Positions 31,855 to 43,451 of a DNA stretch of 64,000 nt are shown here, in pieces. Every line of letters begins with the position of its first letter. Positions within the stretch are counted from its first letter, which is position 1. The notes beneath the pieces were generated by a model. The model was not told where the DNA came from. It made no database searches and worked only from the letters and a program-made list of their open reading frames with translations. This DNA is from Hydractinia symbiolongicarpus (lineage: Eukaryota; Cnidaria; Hydrozoa; Anthoathecata; Hydractiniidae), in assembly GCF_029227915.1 (NCBI RefSeq), contig NC_079886.1:15352501-15416500 (forward strand), given 5' to 3'. The position numbers and the translations under genes are program-made.

Positions 31855-31936
31855 GACGAGGTGGCCGAGTGGTTAAGGCGATGGACTGCTAATCCATTGG
31901 GCTCTGCCCGCGTGGGTTCGAATCCCATCCTCGTCG
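31855..31936 (+). tRNA. tRNA-Ser, anticodon GCT
   Basis: The 82-nt gene has acceptor stem GACGAGG/CCTCGTC with G73, A box GTGGCCGAGTGG, anticodon GCT (31888-31890), a long variable arm (GGGCTCTGCCC) and B box GGTTCGAATCC. A T-run at about 31947-31954 would end RNA polymerase III transcription. It has no visible damage. Confidence 0.97.
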
Positions 31937-32672
31937 TAAATTATTATTTTTTTTATGTTTATATATATTGTTATTCAATTTTTTCTATGTTTATATATAC
32001 TAGTCGATAAGACCCGTTGAGAAATCCACTTTGGTAAGAACGACAATAAAAAAATAGGTTGTTTTAGATTTGTTGCTGACGTCAGCAGTGCAGATACAAA
32101 AAAATTGGCGAAGTTTAGTTTATACGTTGCCTGTAATGTGTAGAGGTTAAAACGCTGATCAAAATATTAGGATCATATGTTTTCGACAAACGCCTAAGGA
32201 GATATAAGGTTTTAAAAATGTGGCTGACGTCAGCAATGGCCCGTCAAAACCCAAAAAAATTTTTTAGAAATTTGTATACCTGTTGCCTTCATCGTATAGA
32301 TCTTGAAACGCTGATCAAGAAAATGCATAGCATCATGTACTTTTGACAAACGGTTGCCGAGTTATTAGACATGCCGTTAAATACCGCAGCTGTTCCGACC
32401 AAAAATACTATACTTGAGTACTATATTTGAACATATACAGTTATATAGTATATGATATGTGAAACGTAACGCCAGTATAGCGCTAAGGATTTTTTGAAAA
32501 ATAAATGAAGCCGTCGTAAGCAACAATATGAATACAAATATGTTTTTGTGATGGTAAGTATTCTACCGCTGTAAAATGTATTAAAACACGGTAAAACATT
32601 TTCTTCTTCTTTTAATCAATTGCAAGCATTAAAAAAATACTAAAAAACCTAACATAACTGAATCTCTATAAA
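31937..32672. repeat. Repeat mosaic after the tRNA gene
   Basis: A two-unit tandem repeat has period about 148 bp: GCTGACGTCAGC at 32075 and 32223, each followed by CGTTGCC/TGTTGCC, AACGCTGATCAA and GACAAACG. ACTAGTCGATAAGACCCG near 31998 resembles the reverse complement of the Helitron-like ends at 1.6 and 43.7 kb. No gene was seen. Confidence 0.45.
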
Positions 32673-32785
32673 TGCGCCCCGCCGAAGGGGCGCACATTTA
32701 GTGGACCGCGGGTATCACTATCTATATATTTTGTGGTGTTATTGCGCCCCGCCGAAGGGGCGCACATTTAGTGGACCGCGGGTAT
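32673..32785. repeat. Duplicated GC-rich hairpin block
   Basis: The same 43-bp block lies at 32673-32715 and 32743-32785, 70 bp apart. Each contains TGCGCCCC and GGGGCGCA as perfect 8-bp arms with a 6-nt loop, followed by CATTTAGTGGACCGCGGG. It stands out strongly in AT-rich surroundings. Confidence 0.7.
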
Positions 32786-32805
32786 ATAGTGTTTGTTTTA
32801 TGTAT

Positions 32806-33092
32806 GGGAGAAGTTTTTTTCTTACTCTCAACTTCGCGGGGGAACTTCGGCTCGAACATCCAACCTAGGTTTGATATAACACAACCTGTGTGTTTGGTAC
32901 CATCAAGACAAAAATAACACTGATCGAGCAAAACTTATCTTGTCTCGGTTTCTTTGTTGTCTCTGAAGATTTGACTGCCATAAAAAATATTAATCGAGAT
33001 TCTTTTGTTATGTTAATTTAAAGCTTTGTAATATTGTCTCGTTTAATATGCTTTAATGTCACTGCAGCCCACGTGAATTTATCTTCAAGAAA
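32806..33092. repeat. Direct repeat A, first copy
   Basis: About 285 bp, starting GAGAAGTTTTTTTCTTACTC and ending ATTTATCTTCAAGA, about 95 percent identical by eye to 35456-35733. The two copies flank repeat B like terminal direct repeats but lack TG...CA ends. Confidence 0.65.
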
Positions 33093-35455
33093 AGGTTTGT
33101 TTTTCTTTGTCCAAGTTGTTTCGAAACTTGTTAACAGTAAGTAGAAGGATTACTTATATTTTATATGAAATTAAACTCAGAACGGTTTATGGCGTTGATC
33201 CAAAGGCCGCAATTTATAAATGCATCACAATTTAAAGTCAATCAAGAACAGAACATTCCGTGTATGGCCATGACTAAAACTGCTTGCATTTTGTTGGTCT
33301 TCCCTTCCCGATGGTCTGGCTTGTCGTAATAGCTTTAATGATGTAGCTAGGGAGCTAAATACTTATTTTTAAATTCTTGCATTTTATAAGTTAATAGTCG
33401 TAAAACTACTCTCACTTGTACTACAGCTATCAAGCTAGAACTGCACAAAATAGTGCTTTCATTAGAGTCCCTTTTTTCAGAAGCAACAAAAAACTTTTAT
33501 CCTGCCCTGTGTAATTTTATCAACGAGGGTGCTGATAAGCCACATACACCGTAAAAAGTATAGGCGCTTTGGGTGAGTAAAATAACTTCTAAAGGAACCT
33601 TTGTGAGGCTGCTATCATGTATTCTTGCGGTCAGAATGTTCTCCTTCGTTGCTATCCGATGGAGAACAAAGTGGACTTTTCACGGTCAAACCTTCAAAGT
33701 AGCAACCTTACTTAAACAGAATTTACAAGTAAAACGTCGTTAAAATGTCGCAAAATGGCAAAAATTAAGCAGTATCTAAAACATATTAAAGATTTGACTA
33801 AAAAAAAAAGAATTCCTTGAAAAATCCAGTATTGTATTTATGAAGATTTCACCACAAAAACATTAATTACGGCATTTGTACCCCATTTCATAATGGCTGC
33901 CCGTGATTGGTTGACACGAATCAGACCGCAAGAATATATATAAAAAGATATTTGTTGAATCATGAAAAAATATTGTTGTTCATTGCACGGAACAGTCAAG
34001 TTGAACTGATAAATTAACCAATAACATAACATAGTTAGCCCTTGCAGTACAACTAGACGCTACCCACAGTATGTTACAGGTTTCTTTGTTTTCTTCCCTT
34101 TTTTATGTTTTTTCTTGAAATTATAAATGATGTTGTTGATTTATCAAATCTGACAAATTTATTAATTGAGTGTCTACCCTTTTTTGTATCAACTTGTTCA
34201 ATTCAATTCGAAAACAATGACCAATCAATTTCCTCGATAATAAACAATCAAATTTGTAAAATTCAATAAATCGATTTCAACAAAATAAGTCCTGTATTGT
34301 CCACAGGTTTGAAAATCTTGTATCGCCTGCTTAATATTATACTTGTTTAACAATGATATCAAAGCCAGCTTGACTAAATTTATATATATATTTTTATTTA
34401 TATAGTATACCTTTTGTGTATCACATGGCATTGATTTGTATCTTTTTAATAAATTCTAACTTTAAATCAGATAAGTAGACAATAATTAAACAACCTAGTA
34501 TTAATTCAGTTCTGGTAAAATTGTATTCTTCTTTCTCAATTTTAAATATACTTTCTTTTTCAGATCATTTGTTATGAAACCATGCACCATCAGCATTTTC
34601 GAGAAATCTTCAACGAGAGGAATTTTTAAGGATTTTATTGGTAACTTAACAGAGTAATAATTCATTGAAATTGAAATTGTTCAGAAGTTATTATATATAT
34701 TCGAATCGTGAAGTTCATACATAGCAATCCTGCATCCTGGAATTTTCAAGATCAGTTATAAAAAAATCCAGTTAAAGTTTTAACTATTGTTTTAGAATAT
34801 ATACTATATATATGTAAAAAAAAATTATTTTTTATTTATCAAGTTGTATTTTACGCAATAATAATTGCGAATTAGGATACTTATGATGTGTTTATATACC
34901 CCATTGTTCTCCGTTTTAAAGTCTACTTCAAATTTCAGAATCTTTTAGGCTAATGACGGAAATCTTCAAGTCGCAGGGCTTCTTATTTAAAAATTTTCCC
35001 CTGGGCAATAAGCTTATTCACAAGCCTCTATGCAATTCCGTACTGCATTTCTATCATATTCGTCATATTTGGCGGAAAATGTTTCAGCAGAATAGCTTTC
35101 AGACACAATTTGTTAATACAGCACAAGAATTTTTGGAGTTTGGATAAGTCATAAATGTATGCGTAAGTCTTTTGAACGAATTTTAACCAAAAATCAAAAG
35201 CAATGATTACGTGAAATTACACAACAAGAAGGCTAGAGGCGTTTAAAGTGTACATATATTTAATCAAGATCTAACTTTATAGATAGAGCCTTAGCCAAAT
35301 GTGAAAATAACGAAAATAATAAGTTCTAACACTGCAGTTTTTATAGATTTCAAACGTCCACCATTTTCCATTTTAATTTTAAATCCCGTTCTAAATTTGA
35401 ATGTTTGAAATCGTTATTAGTAATTCGGGGCGCATTAGTGGTAACTATGGCTAGT
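33093..35455. repeat. Repeat B, first copy (2.36 kb, unclassified)
   Basis: Most of this stretch recurs, about 90 percent identical with indels, at 38941-38986 plus 41468-43451. Both copies end GGTAACTATGGCTAGT. Short frames shared by both copies (for example IFKSQ.FLFKNFP.GNKLIHK at 34959 and 42988) may come from a decayed gene. An unoccupied TTAA at 33131-33134 is where the other copy holds a Kolobok-like element. Confidence 0.6.
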
Positions 35456-35733
35456 GGAGAAGTTTTTTTCTTACTCTTAACTTCGCGGGGGACTTCGGCT
35501 CGAACATCCAACCTAGGTTTGATATAACACAACCTGTGTGTTTGGTACCATCAAGACAAAAAAAACACTGATCGAGCAAAACTTATCTTGTCTCGGTTTC
35601 CTTGTTGTCTCTGAAGATTTGACTGCCATAAAAAATGTTAGTCGAGATTCTTTTGTTATGTTAATTTGAGGCTTTGTAATATTGTCTCGTTTAATGTGCT
35701 TGAATGTCGCTGCACGTGAATTTATCTTCAAGA
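35456..35733. repeat. Direct repeat A, second copy
   Basis: See the first copy. It is followed by CTAGTATAG. Confidence 0.65.
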
Positions 35734-35749
35734 CTAGTATAGAAAGTGT

Positions 35750-36095
35750 TGCGGAGAGGTTGCCAAGGCAAAGGCATTAAGCACGGCAAAGGCACGGCAA
35801 AGGCAGCCAAGGAAAGAGGAAGAGGAATCAGCAAGGCATGGGAGGCACAGGCAAGGGCATAGTAGGTAGGCACCGGAAAAGGCATGGGAAGGGTAGGCAA
35901 AGGCATTAAGCACAACAAGAAAAGGGCATGGCAATGCACGGCAAAGCAGGCAAGGAAACAGGAAGAGGAATCAGCAAGGCAGGGGTAGGCAAGGCATGGG
36001 ACGCACAGGCAAGGCCATAGAAGGCAGGCAACAGAAAAGGCATAGGAAGGGTAGGCAATGGCAAGGGGACGGCAAGGCAGGGGCAGGCACGTTAA
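35750..36095. repeat. Purine-rich irregular minisatellite
   Basis: GGCAAAGGCA, GGCATGGGA and GGAAGAGGAATCAGCAAGGCA words recur in two to three imperfect units of about 130-160 bp. The strand is strongly biased to A and G. The long minus-strand frame across it is an artefact of the repeat. Confidence 0.65.
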
Positions 36096-36248
36096 TAGAA
36101 ACTCTCTCCCCCTACAACTCAAAGATATACTCAATGTAAAGTATTACATTTATATAAGGTCAATATACAGTGAATCATCTTAGCAGAATTATGTGCCAGT
36201 ATAATACAACCTGGTTGTTGTAGGTGCAAGATAATTATGTTTTTCCTA

Positions 36249-36316
36249 GCCCTGTCCAGGATTTGAACCTGGATCTCTCATTTGCATGAGTGTCATAGCC
36301 ATTAGACCAACAGGGC
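36249..36316 (-). pseudogene. tRNA-like sequence, copy 1
   Basis: On the minus strand a 7-bp acceptor stem (GCCCTGT/ACAGGGC), an A box (TGGTCTAATGG) and a B box (GGTTCAAATCC) are present, but the anticodon arm closes on only four loop bases (CTCAT GCAA ATGAG). A related copy lies 547 bp away, so a tRNA-derived repeat is likelier than a working tRNA gene. Confidence 0.55.
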
Positions 36317-36459
36317 ATGAATATACATTTATAAAAAAACTTTACATGTGCATCTTATATATGCTCACATAGTCTTTTTAGAGAAAAAACAGAGAAAAAC
36401 ACAATGAACTAAGAAATATAAAAGGAATACAGATATAGTTGATAGTTTTGTTCTCAACT

Positions 36460-36685
36460 TTTTTCAACTGGCTCTAATTTTGTTATTATTCAGCCAGAGG
36501 TCGACTTGCGAAGGTTCTAACTCAACCTGCGAGACAAGGGTATCCAAGTTTTTATGGGATGAAATAATTACTGTATTATCTGCATATGGGTGGTGGTGGT
36601 TTGAATTGATGACAGATTTTAAGTCATCAATATACAAAAGAAAAAGCAGGGGCCCAACACAGATCCCTGCGGCAAAGGTAAAAAG
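36460..36685 (-). pseudogene. LINE reverse transcriptase fragment
   Basis: The minus strand encodes LPQGSVLGP, then after a one-base shift YIDDLKS and YADN. These are the RT motifs of CR1/Jockey-type LINEs. Only about 75 residues remain. Confidence 0.6.
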
Positions 36686-36795
36686 TCAGGGTAAAAATCA
36701 GAATATATATATATATACATCATAGTATACGGAATATAATATCCTTAATACTGCAATATATAGCTATATGTGCAACATAATTAATGTTTTTCCTA

Positions 36796-36863
36796 GCTCT
36801 GTCCAGGATTCGAACTTGGATCTCTCATTTATAAAAGTGTCATAGCCATTAGACCAACAGGGC
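36796..36863 (-). pseudogene. tRNA-like sequence, copy 2
   Basis: It has the same layout and flanking TGTTTTTCCTAGC as copy 1, with a diverged anticodon arm and two mismatched acceptor positions. Confidence 0.5.
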
Positions 36864-38388
36864 ATGAATGCATATATACTTTTATAGTTGCACATTATAG
36901 CCACACATGTACAGAAAGTCTGATATATAAGAACATCAAAATTTAGTTTTCTTTATACAAGTGTCTCAGAACTGCAATATTAACCACAACAGCAAAAAAC
37001 AAATCAAAATATAAAAATATATAACCAAAATGAGTCAAAACTTTGTACTCTCTGCACACCATATGTTACTTATGTTAACTTTTGAAGTTGTAGCTTCACG
37101 TCTGTCGTGGACGACCGACGTCAGTCACTTATTCCTCTTCTTCTACTTCATCTCTAGAGAGAGGAGGATGCGGGTTAGATCGAACTACAGTGACTGTACT
37201 GTTTTCTGAGGCTTTATATATGGAGAATTTTTACTCACAAATTTTTATATGTCATGGGGCTTCTTTATTAGCAAAAACACAGTCTATTCTGGACACAATA
37301 TTCTATATGGGTCAGTGACACATTTCATTTAGAACAAAACAAATCAGAAGATGCTACAAAACGTTACGAAGGATTTTTCTAATGCGAATTGGGTGGCAAA
37401 TTTGCAGGCGAAAAGTATCTGAGCATTTAAATTTTTATTTGTGTTATTTTGCTTCGAAAAGTTTGCTTAACTGAAAAGTAGAAACAAGGTTCTTTTTTCA
37501 TGTAAATATACATCCTAACAAAGTTTTATCCTAACATAGAAAAAATAACAAAAGAAGTCTTAATTCAAAAAAAAAAGATGTATATATATACTCAATAAAA
37601 TGCATAACTATAAATTCAAATAAAAGCTCAATGTTGTTCAATGTTTATATATATTTGAAGATTTTCTATGTTTCTATGTTATTTTTTCTGTTATTATATA
37701 GATGTTTGAAGATTTTCAGGACATGTTAATGATTGCACAAGAACCACTTCATTGAAATTAAAAAAAATTGTTACTAGAAAATATGGATGTTGGTGTTAAT
37801 CCTGATATATATATATATATAGAAATAATTTCAGTTTCTATAACATGACTCGCACTAGTGTGTAAAATTAATTTGAAGACACATGATCCTGTTGCTGTAT
37901 TAGCGAAAGAGTAGTCTGTTTGGAACACCAAATAGTCTATGGGTCTACATTTTGTTTAGAATCCGACGACTACAAATTTACATGTTAAACAAAAATTGCA
38001 TCCAGCACCGTGATGCCCCAGCGGTAGCTAAATATTTACTCCTCTGGGTGTTTGGTGATGCCTCTTAATTTCTAGCTAGCTCCACAATCATATGACTCTC
38101 CTCCCCCTGCCCTCTCCCCAACACTTCTCTGTCATCCAATCTTGAAAAAAATTACCTTTGGTGTCGGTAACATGTGACCATGTCAATGTCTATATAAACA
38201 TTGACAGGAAGTATTATATGTGGAAAAATTAGCGATGTTCTTTTGTTGATTTTGCTAAGTTTTTTTAGTCATTCTTTATATACATTTAAAAAATTTGTCA
38301 AGAGCCAACACATTTTGTGGAGCTGGATAAAACTACAAAGTAGTTATGTGATGGACATCACTCACTGTGTGCAGTAGCAGCTAGCTAG
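36864..38388. other. Gene-free AT-rich region
   Basis: TA microsatellites (for example near 37580 and 37808) are the only structure seen. Confidence 0.35.
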
Positions 38389-38428
38389 CTCAAAAATCCG
38401 TCCTAAAGTCTTAGGACGGATTTTTGAG
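38389..38428. repeat. Perfect 18-bp hairpin
   Basis: CTCAAAAATCCGTCCTAA and its reverse complement are separated by AGTC. No gene is adjacent, so its role is unknown; it may be a very short foldback element. Confidence 0.75.
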
Positions 38429-38940
38429 AATTCTCTTATGATCTTCTAATCATCTAGCATAAGAGAAAACTTAATAAGCATTTTTATGCTAGTTAAATTG
38501 GTAGTTTTATGCTAGCTTAGCTGCTACTGTTGTGCTAGATAGCTTTAGGTGTATGTAAGGGGTTTTCACAACCTTTAAAAAACAGTGATCATAACCTCCA
38601 CTTCTTTCTTGAAATATCTCATATTTCGCTTCTAGCTGGCTGACTACGTTTAGCACCATCTTTAAAACACAACAAAAACTCCATCGCCGTGCCAAAAACA
38701 CGTTGTCTCGCTCAATCAGATATTTACGAAAATTTACCAACAAATGACCAGATAAAATTACTGTGCAACACTGATAAAATGGCAGAATTTTTTATAAATT
38801 TGATGTATAGGGACGAAATCGTATAGAAATCCTATATACTCTCCACCGTACTTCCTTTTTCTTTTATATTTGGCTTATTTAATGAGGAAATGGGCTCCGC
38901 TACGCTCCGGGCGCTGACGCGCCCTCCGCTTCTCTCCGCA
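38429..38940. other. Intergenic, no gene seen
   Basis: A GC-rich patch (CTCCGCTACGCTCCGGGCG) lies at about 38893-38935, just before repeat B. Nothing else is supported. Confidence 0.3.
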
Positions 38941-39599
38941 AAAAGATTTGTTTTTGTTTATCCACGCTGTTGCCAAACTTGTTAAAGGTACTGTCCGATT
39001 AAAAATCAACTAAAATTTTGACAAAAAATTCTTATTTGGAACTAATTTCTATAAAATAATTAAATAATTATTTGTTTTCTTTCCTAACACCAACTGAACA
39101 ATATCTCATTCTTGTTTACAAAAAAGCATGCGGTCTCTCGCTTCGATTGTTTATATGGATGGCGGATGATAGGCACTAAAGCGAGGCTGAAATAATATGT
39201 CGCGTGTGACGTATTTACCTGGAGCGCGCTGAACTGACCAAAATAGATAAAACGTGGGCCAAGGCTGATATTTTATTATATGTTTAAAAATTTTGGTAAT
39301 TTTACCCCCTGAATTGTGAAAGACCGCTTTTTATGAATTATTCATATGGAATTAAAAAATCGAAGGCGAGAGATGTGTCTAGACCTTAAGGTAAACACAC
39401 ACTGTGCTAATTCTGTACGGACCTAAGTAAGAAGCTTTCGCTAATAAAACTTGAAGTTCAATATGACTTTAGCCTTAGGGTTGCATAGTTGTTTCAGCTA
39501 CCAATCAATAATTAAAAATTAGTTTCCTCTTCGCTAGATGTCCCGCCACAGAGAGATTAGACTCAGATCGCACATTCAGTAAGGTTGAGAGGCAGAATA

Positions 39600-39779
39600 A
39601 TGTCGTGGTGCACTGTTGTGAGTTGCACTAACAACAGTCGAAAAAAACAGGATAAAATTTTTTTTTCGCTGCTCAAGGATCCAAAAAAAAATCTTCCGTA
39701 TAAGGAAAAACCAAAAGTCAGAGAAATATCTGAACGGAGGAAAGAAAAGGATGTTAAGGAGGTGAATGGGGGCTGGTAA
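39600..39779 (+). pseudogene. THAP-like zinc-finger start (Kolobok transposase remnant)
   Basis: The frame starts MSWCTVVSCTNNSRKKQDKI with C-x4-C and a following FSLLKDP, matching the beginning of a THAP domain. The second half (C-x2-H and the AVPTIF-like end) is not seen, so the domain is truncated. Confidence 0.55.
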
Positions 39780-39995
39780 CTAGGTGGTCGTTCGAAACTC
39801 TCTGTCATGGAGTGCCACCAAAGATGTTCACAGCGTACTCTTCAATAAAACCACCGCTCGGAATTCTTCGTGTTCCGTAATACATTTTTTATCTGAAAAA
39901 TATTACAATATTACTCAATCACACTCGCATCTAAGAATTACTCATGAAGGAGTAGAAACTTTTATACCATGTAATTGAAAATATTTAATAGAGTC

Positions 39996-40960
39996 CAGTC
40001 TTTTTCAGGAGAGGCGTGCGATCGCACGCGCACGCCTTGGCACACGCCTAAATCGTTTCAGGCGTGTGATTAATCGCACGCCTGAAAAATAAATATTGAG
40101 TTTTCAAAATCAACCTATAAAATCCATAGATCTCAGAAATTATTGAATAGTCCTGGTCCTTTTAATCCACGAGCAAGCCTATTCATAGCCAACCTGACCA
40201 TCCTAGCTAATTCACCGACTCCTGACTTAGTTAAAAGAACTACGTAGACATAAATCTCTTTAGCCTGGCCCCTTCGTCGTTGGTAACCAGGTCTTACACA
40301 AGAAATCCAGCCATGCGGTTCTTAACTAATGCGGAGGTGAACGCCGACGGAGCACGGATGAAGCAAGTCTGCAAAACTGCACTTACAGGCGGAATAGACA
40401 TTTTATCATGGATTTAATTGTAGATAATTTCTTCATTTGACAAAATAATTGGAAACCATAGCAGGTCCGAATTTAATGGATTTTTTCTTTATGCCTGTAA
40501 AACCGAAACCCACGGGCGGTATAATTTTTTTTCTGCAAAAATTTTGTTAAAGTGTAGCTGAACTTTTTGAATGAATTTTGAAGTTTTATTTAAGCCACGT
40601 GGATAAAGATTTTTTTTAATTTGAAAACAAAGCATATTTTTGCCTATTTGCTTGTGAAAAATAAACAATAAATATAAAAATGACAGTATAGTCATGCATA
40701 CTATTTCGGACATGTAGAAAAGGAAGTTAAGATTGAGAGAGTCGCTATACCAGTAGACGCTCGATCATCGTGTTTGGGGTTCACGATTTAAAACGTCCCC
40801 CACTTTTCTACCGCAAAATGAATGCGCAACAAAAATAACCTCGGAGCCCGTATCGCAGGCGTAACATTCTTTGCACGTGCGTTTTACATCGCACGCGTTA
40901 CTTGATTTACACGTGCTGCGAATCATCGCACACCTACTCAAATATTCCTGAAAAAGACTG
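39996..40960. mobile_element. Nested MITE-like element inside Kolobok
   Basis: Inverted ends CAGTCTTTTTCAGGA (39996-40010) and TCCTGAAAAAGACTG (40946-40960) are flanked by AGAGTC on both sides (39990-39995, 40961-40966). Near both ends lie several copies of CGCACGC/GCGTGCG-type words. No gene was recognised; the family is unknown. Confidence 0.6.
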
Positions 40961-40961
40961 A

Positions 40962-41160
40962 GAGTCTGTCTCGTGACAGCAAAAACATTCTACACTTCAG
41001 AGGGCATCCTCTCACATTTAGGAGTAGGAGCAACAAGGTTTCCAATGTTATGTTCGTCTACGTCTTGAAAAGTCGGAACTAGCTCATCATTCGCTGTTCT
41101 TTCCGGCTCGAATTGAAATCCTAGAACCTGCGAATTATTTTCATTCATTGCTATCTTCAT
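40962..41160 (-). pseudogene. P2RX7_C-like cysteine-motif protein fragment in the Kolobok element
   Basis: ATG at 41158-41160 starts MKIAMNENNSQVLGFQFEPE and ends at 40990 with CERMPSEV. In the next frame the sequence goes on as VECFCCHETDS. A C..MP.E followed by EC.CC.E pattern is typical of the P2RX7_C zinc-binding domain that occurs outside P2X receptors in many cnidarian proteins. The frame shift makes this a remnant. Confidence 0.45.
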
Positions 41161-41467
41161 AAAGAACTTTTTTAAACAAAGGAAAAAAATTATAAATAAA
41201 CATTTAGTCGTTCGATGCGCAAGTCGCCTAATAAGAAGCCAGGTAACTACGTCACAAGCAAAAATGTGCTGAATAATGAATTGACCCAGTCCTTTTGCCG
41301 CGTTTGAAAGTTTGTGAAGATGGTAGGCTAGTGCAGCAAGATCAAAACAAACAAACGATGGTGCTAAGTATTGGATAAATCTTTGTTGTTTAAGAGTGCA
41401 ATCTTCGTTATTTTTGATACTTAATAAAACAAAAGAAAATATATTGTTTTTTAATCGGACAGTACCT

Positions 41468-43451
41468 TTAACAGTAAGTAAGTAGAAGGATTACTTATAT
41501 CTTACATGAAATTAAACTCAGAACGGTTTATGGCGTTGATCCAAAGGCCGCAATTTATAAATGTATTACAATTTAAAGTCAATCAAGAACAGAAGATTCC
41601 GTGTATGGCCATGACTATTTTCTTACATTTTGTTGGTCTCCCCTTCCCGAGGGTCTGGCTTGTCGTAATAGCTTTACTTATGTAGCTAGGGAGCTAAATA
41701 CTTATTTTTAAATTCTTGCATTTTATTAGGTAATAGTCGTAAAACTACTCTTACTTGTACTACAGCTATCAAGCTAGAACTGCACAAAATAGTGCTTTCA
41801 TTAGAGTCCCTTTTTTTCAAAAGTCGCAAGCAACAAAATCTTTTATCCTGCCCTATGTAATTTTATCAACGAGGGTGCTGATATGCCACATACACCGTAA
41901 AAAGTACAGGTGTTTTGGGTGAGTAAAATAACTTCTTAAGGAACCTTTGTGGGGCTACTATCAGGTGTATATATAAAAAGATATTTGTTGAATCATGAAA
42001 AAATATTGTTGTTCATTGCACGGAACAGTCAAGTTGAACTGATAAATTAACCAACAACATAACATAATTAGCTGTTGTAGTACAACTAGACGCTACCCAC
42101 AGTATGTTTCTTTGTTTTCTTCACTTTTTTATGTTTTTTCTTGAAATTATAATATGATGTTGTTGATTTATCAAATCTGACAAATTTATTAATTGAGCGT
42201 CTACCCTTTTTTGTATCAACTTGTTGAATTCAATTCGAAAACAATGACCAATCAATTTCCTTAATAATAAACAATCAATTTTGTATATATAATTCAATAA
42301 ATCGATTTTCGACAAAATAAGTCCTTTATTGTCCACAGGTTTGAAAATCTTGTATCGCCTGCTTAATATTTTACTTGTTTAACAATCATATCAAAACCAG
42401 CTTGACTAAATTTATATAAATATTTATATAGTATACCTTTTGTGCATCACATGGCATTGATTTGTATCTTTTTATTAAATTCTAACTTTAAATCAGAGAA
42501 GTAGACAATAATTAAACAACCTAGTATTAATTCAGTTCCTGGTAAAATTGTATTCTTCTTTCTTAATTTTAAATATACTTTCTTTTTCAGATCACCTGTT
42601 ATCAAACCATGCACCATAAGCATTTTTGAAAAATCTTTAACGAGAGAAATTTTTAAGGATTTTATTAGTAACTTAACTGAGTAATAATTCATTGAAAGTT
42701 ATTATATATATTCGAATCATGAAGTTCATACATAGCAATCCAGCATCCTGGAATTTTCAGAATTTTTCAGATCAAGATCAGTTATAAAAAAATCCAGTTA
42801 AAGTTTTAACTATTGTTTTAGAATATATACTATATGTAAAAAAAAATATTTTTTATATATTAAGTTGTATTTTACGTTAATTACAATAATAATTGAGAAT
42901 TAGGATACTTATGATGTGTTTATATACCCCATTGTTCTCCGTTTTTAAAGTCTACTTCAAATTTCAGAATCTTTCAGACTAATGATGGAAATCTTCAAGT
43001 CGCAGGTCTTTTTATTTAAAAATTTTCCCCCGGGCAATAAGCTTATTCACAAGCCTCTATGCAATTCCGTACTGCATTTCTGTTATCATATTCGTTATCA
43101 CGCAGAACTAAAATTTTTGGTGGAAAATGTTTCAGCAGAAAAACTTTCGGACACAATTTGTTATTTCAGCACAAGAATTTTCGGAGATTTGTTAAGTAAA
43201 AAATGTATGCGTAAGTCTTTTGAACGAATTTTAACCAAAATTCAAAAGCAATGATTACGTGTTTAATCAAGATCTAAGAAAGAGTCTTCAGGATCCAACG
43301 TTATAGAAGAGCCTTAGCGAAATGTGAAAATAACGAAAATAATAAGTTCTAATACCACCATTTTCCATTTTAATTTTTAATCTTGTTCTAAATGTAAATG
43401 TTTTAAATCATTATTAGCAATTCGGTGCGCATTAGTGGTAACTATGGCTAG
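41468..43451. repeat. Repeat B, second copy (rest of it)
   Basis: It continues the repeat that starts at 38941, interrupted by the Kolobok-like element. See the first copy at 33093-35455. Confidence 0.6.

Larger units (their letters stand above)
38987..41467. mobile_element. Kolobok-like DNA transposon with TTAA target duplication
   Basis: The ends are perfect 20-bp inverted repeats (AGGTACTGTCCGATTAAAAA). TTAA flanks both sides (38983-38986 and 41468-41471), and the related repeat B copy has a single empty TTAA at 33131. A THAP-like N-terminus lies inside, as expected for Kolobok transposases, while piggyBac ends usually start CCC. No catalytic domain was found, so this copy is internally deleted. 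Confidence 0.8.

Noticed and set aside
32806-35733. An LTR retrotransposon with repeat A as its LTRs
   Set aside because: No TG...CA ends, primer site, gag or pol frame was seen, so it is left unclassified.
35691-36134. A 147-codon minus-strand frame rich in cysteine, leucine and proline
   Set aside because: It lies across the purine-rich minisatellite; the composition follows the repeat, and it has no homologous features.
36480-36725. Plus-strand 81-codon frame
   Set aside because: It is the antisense of a LINE reverse transcriptase fragment whose motifs are clear on the minus strand.
36249-36863. Two working tRNA genes on the minus strand
   Set aside because: Both lack a normal seven-base anticodon loop and lie in a repeated context, so I call them tRNA-like repeats.
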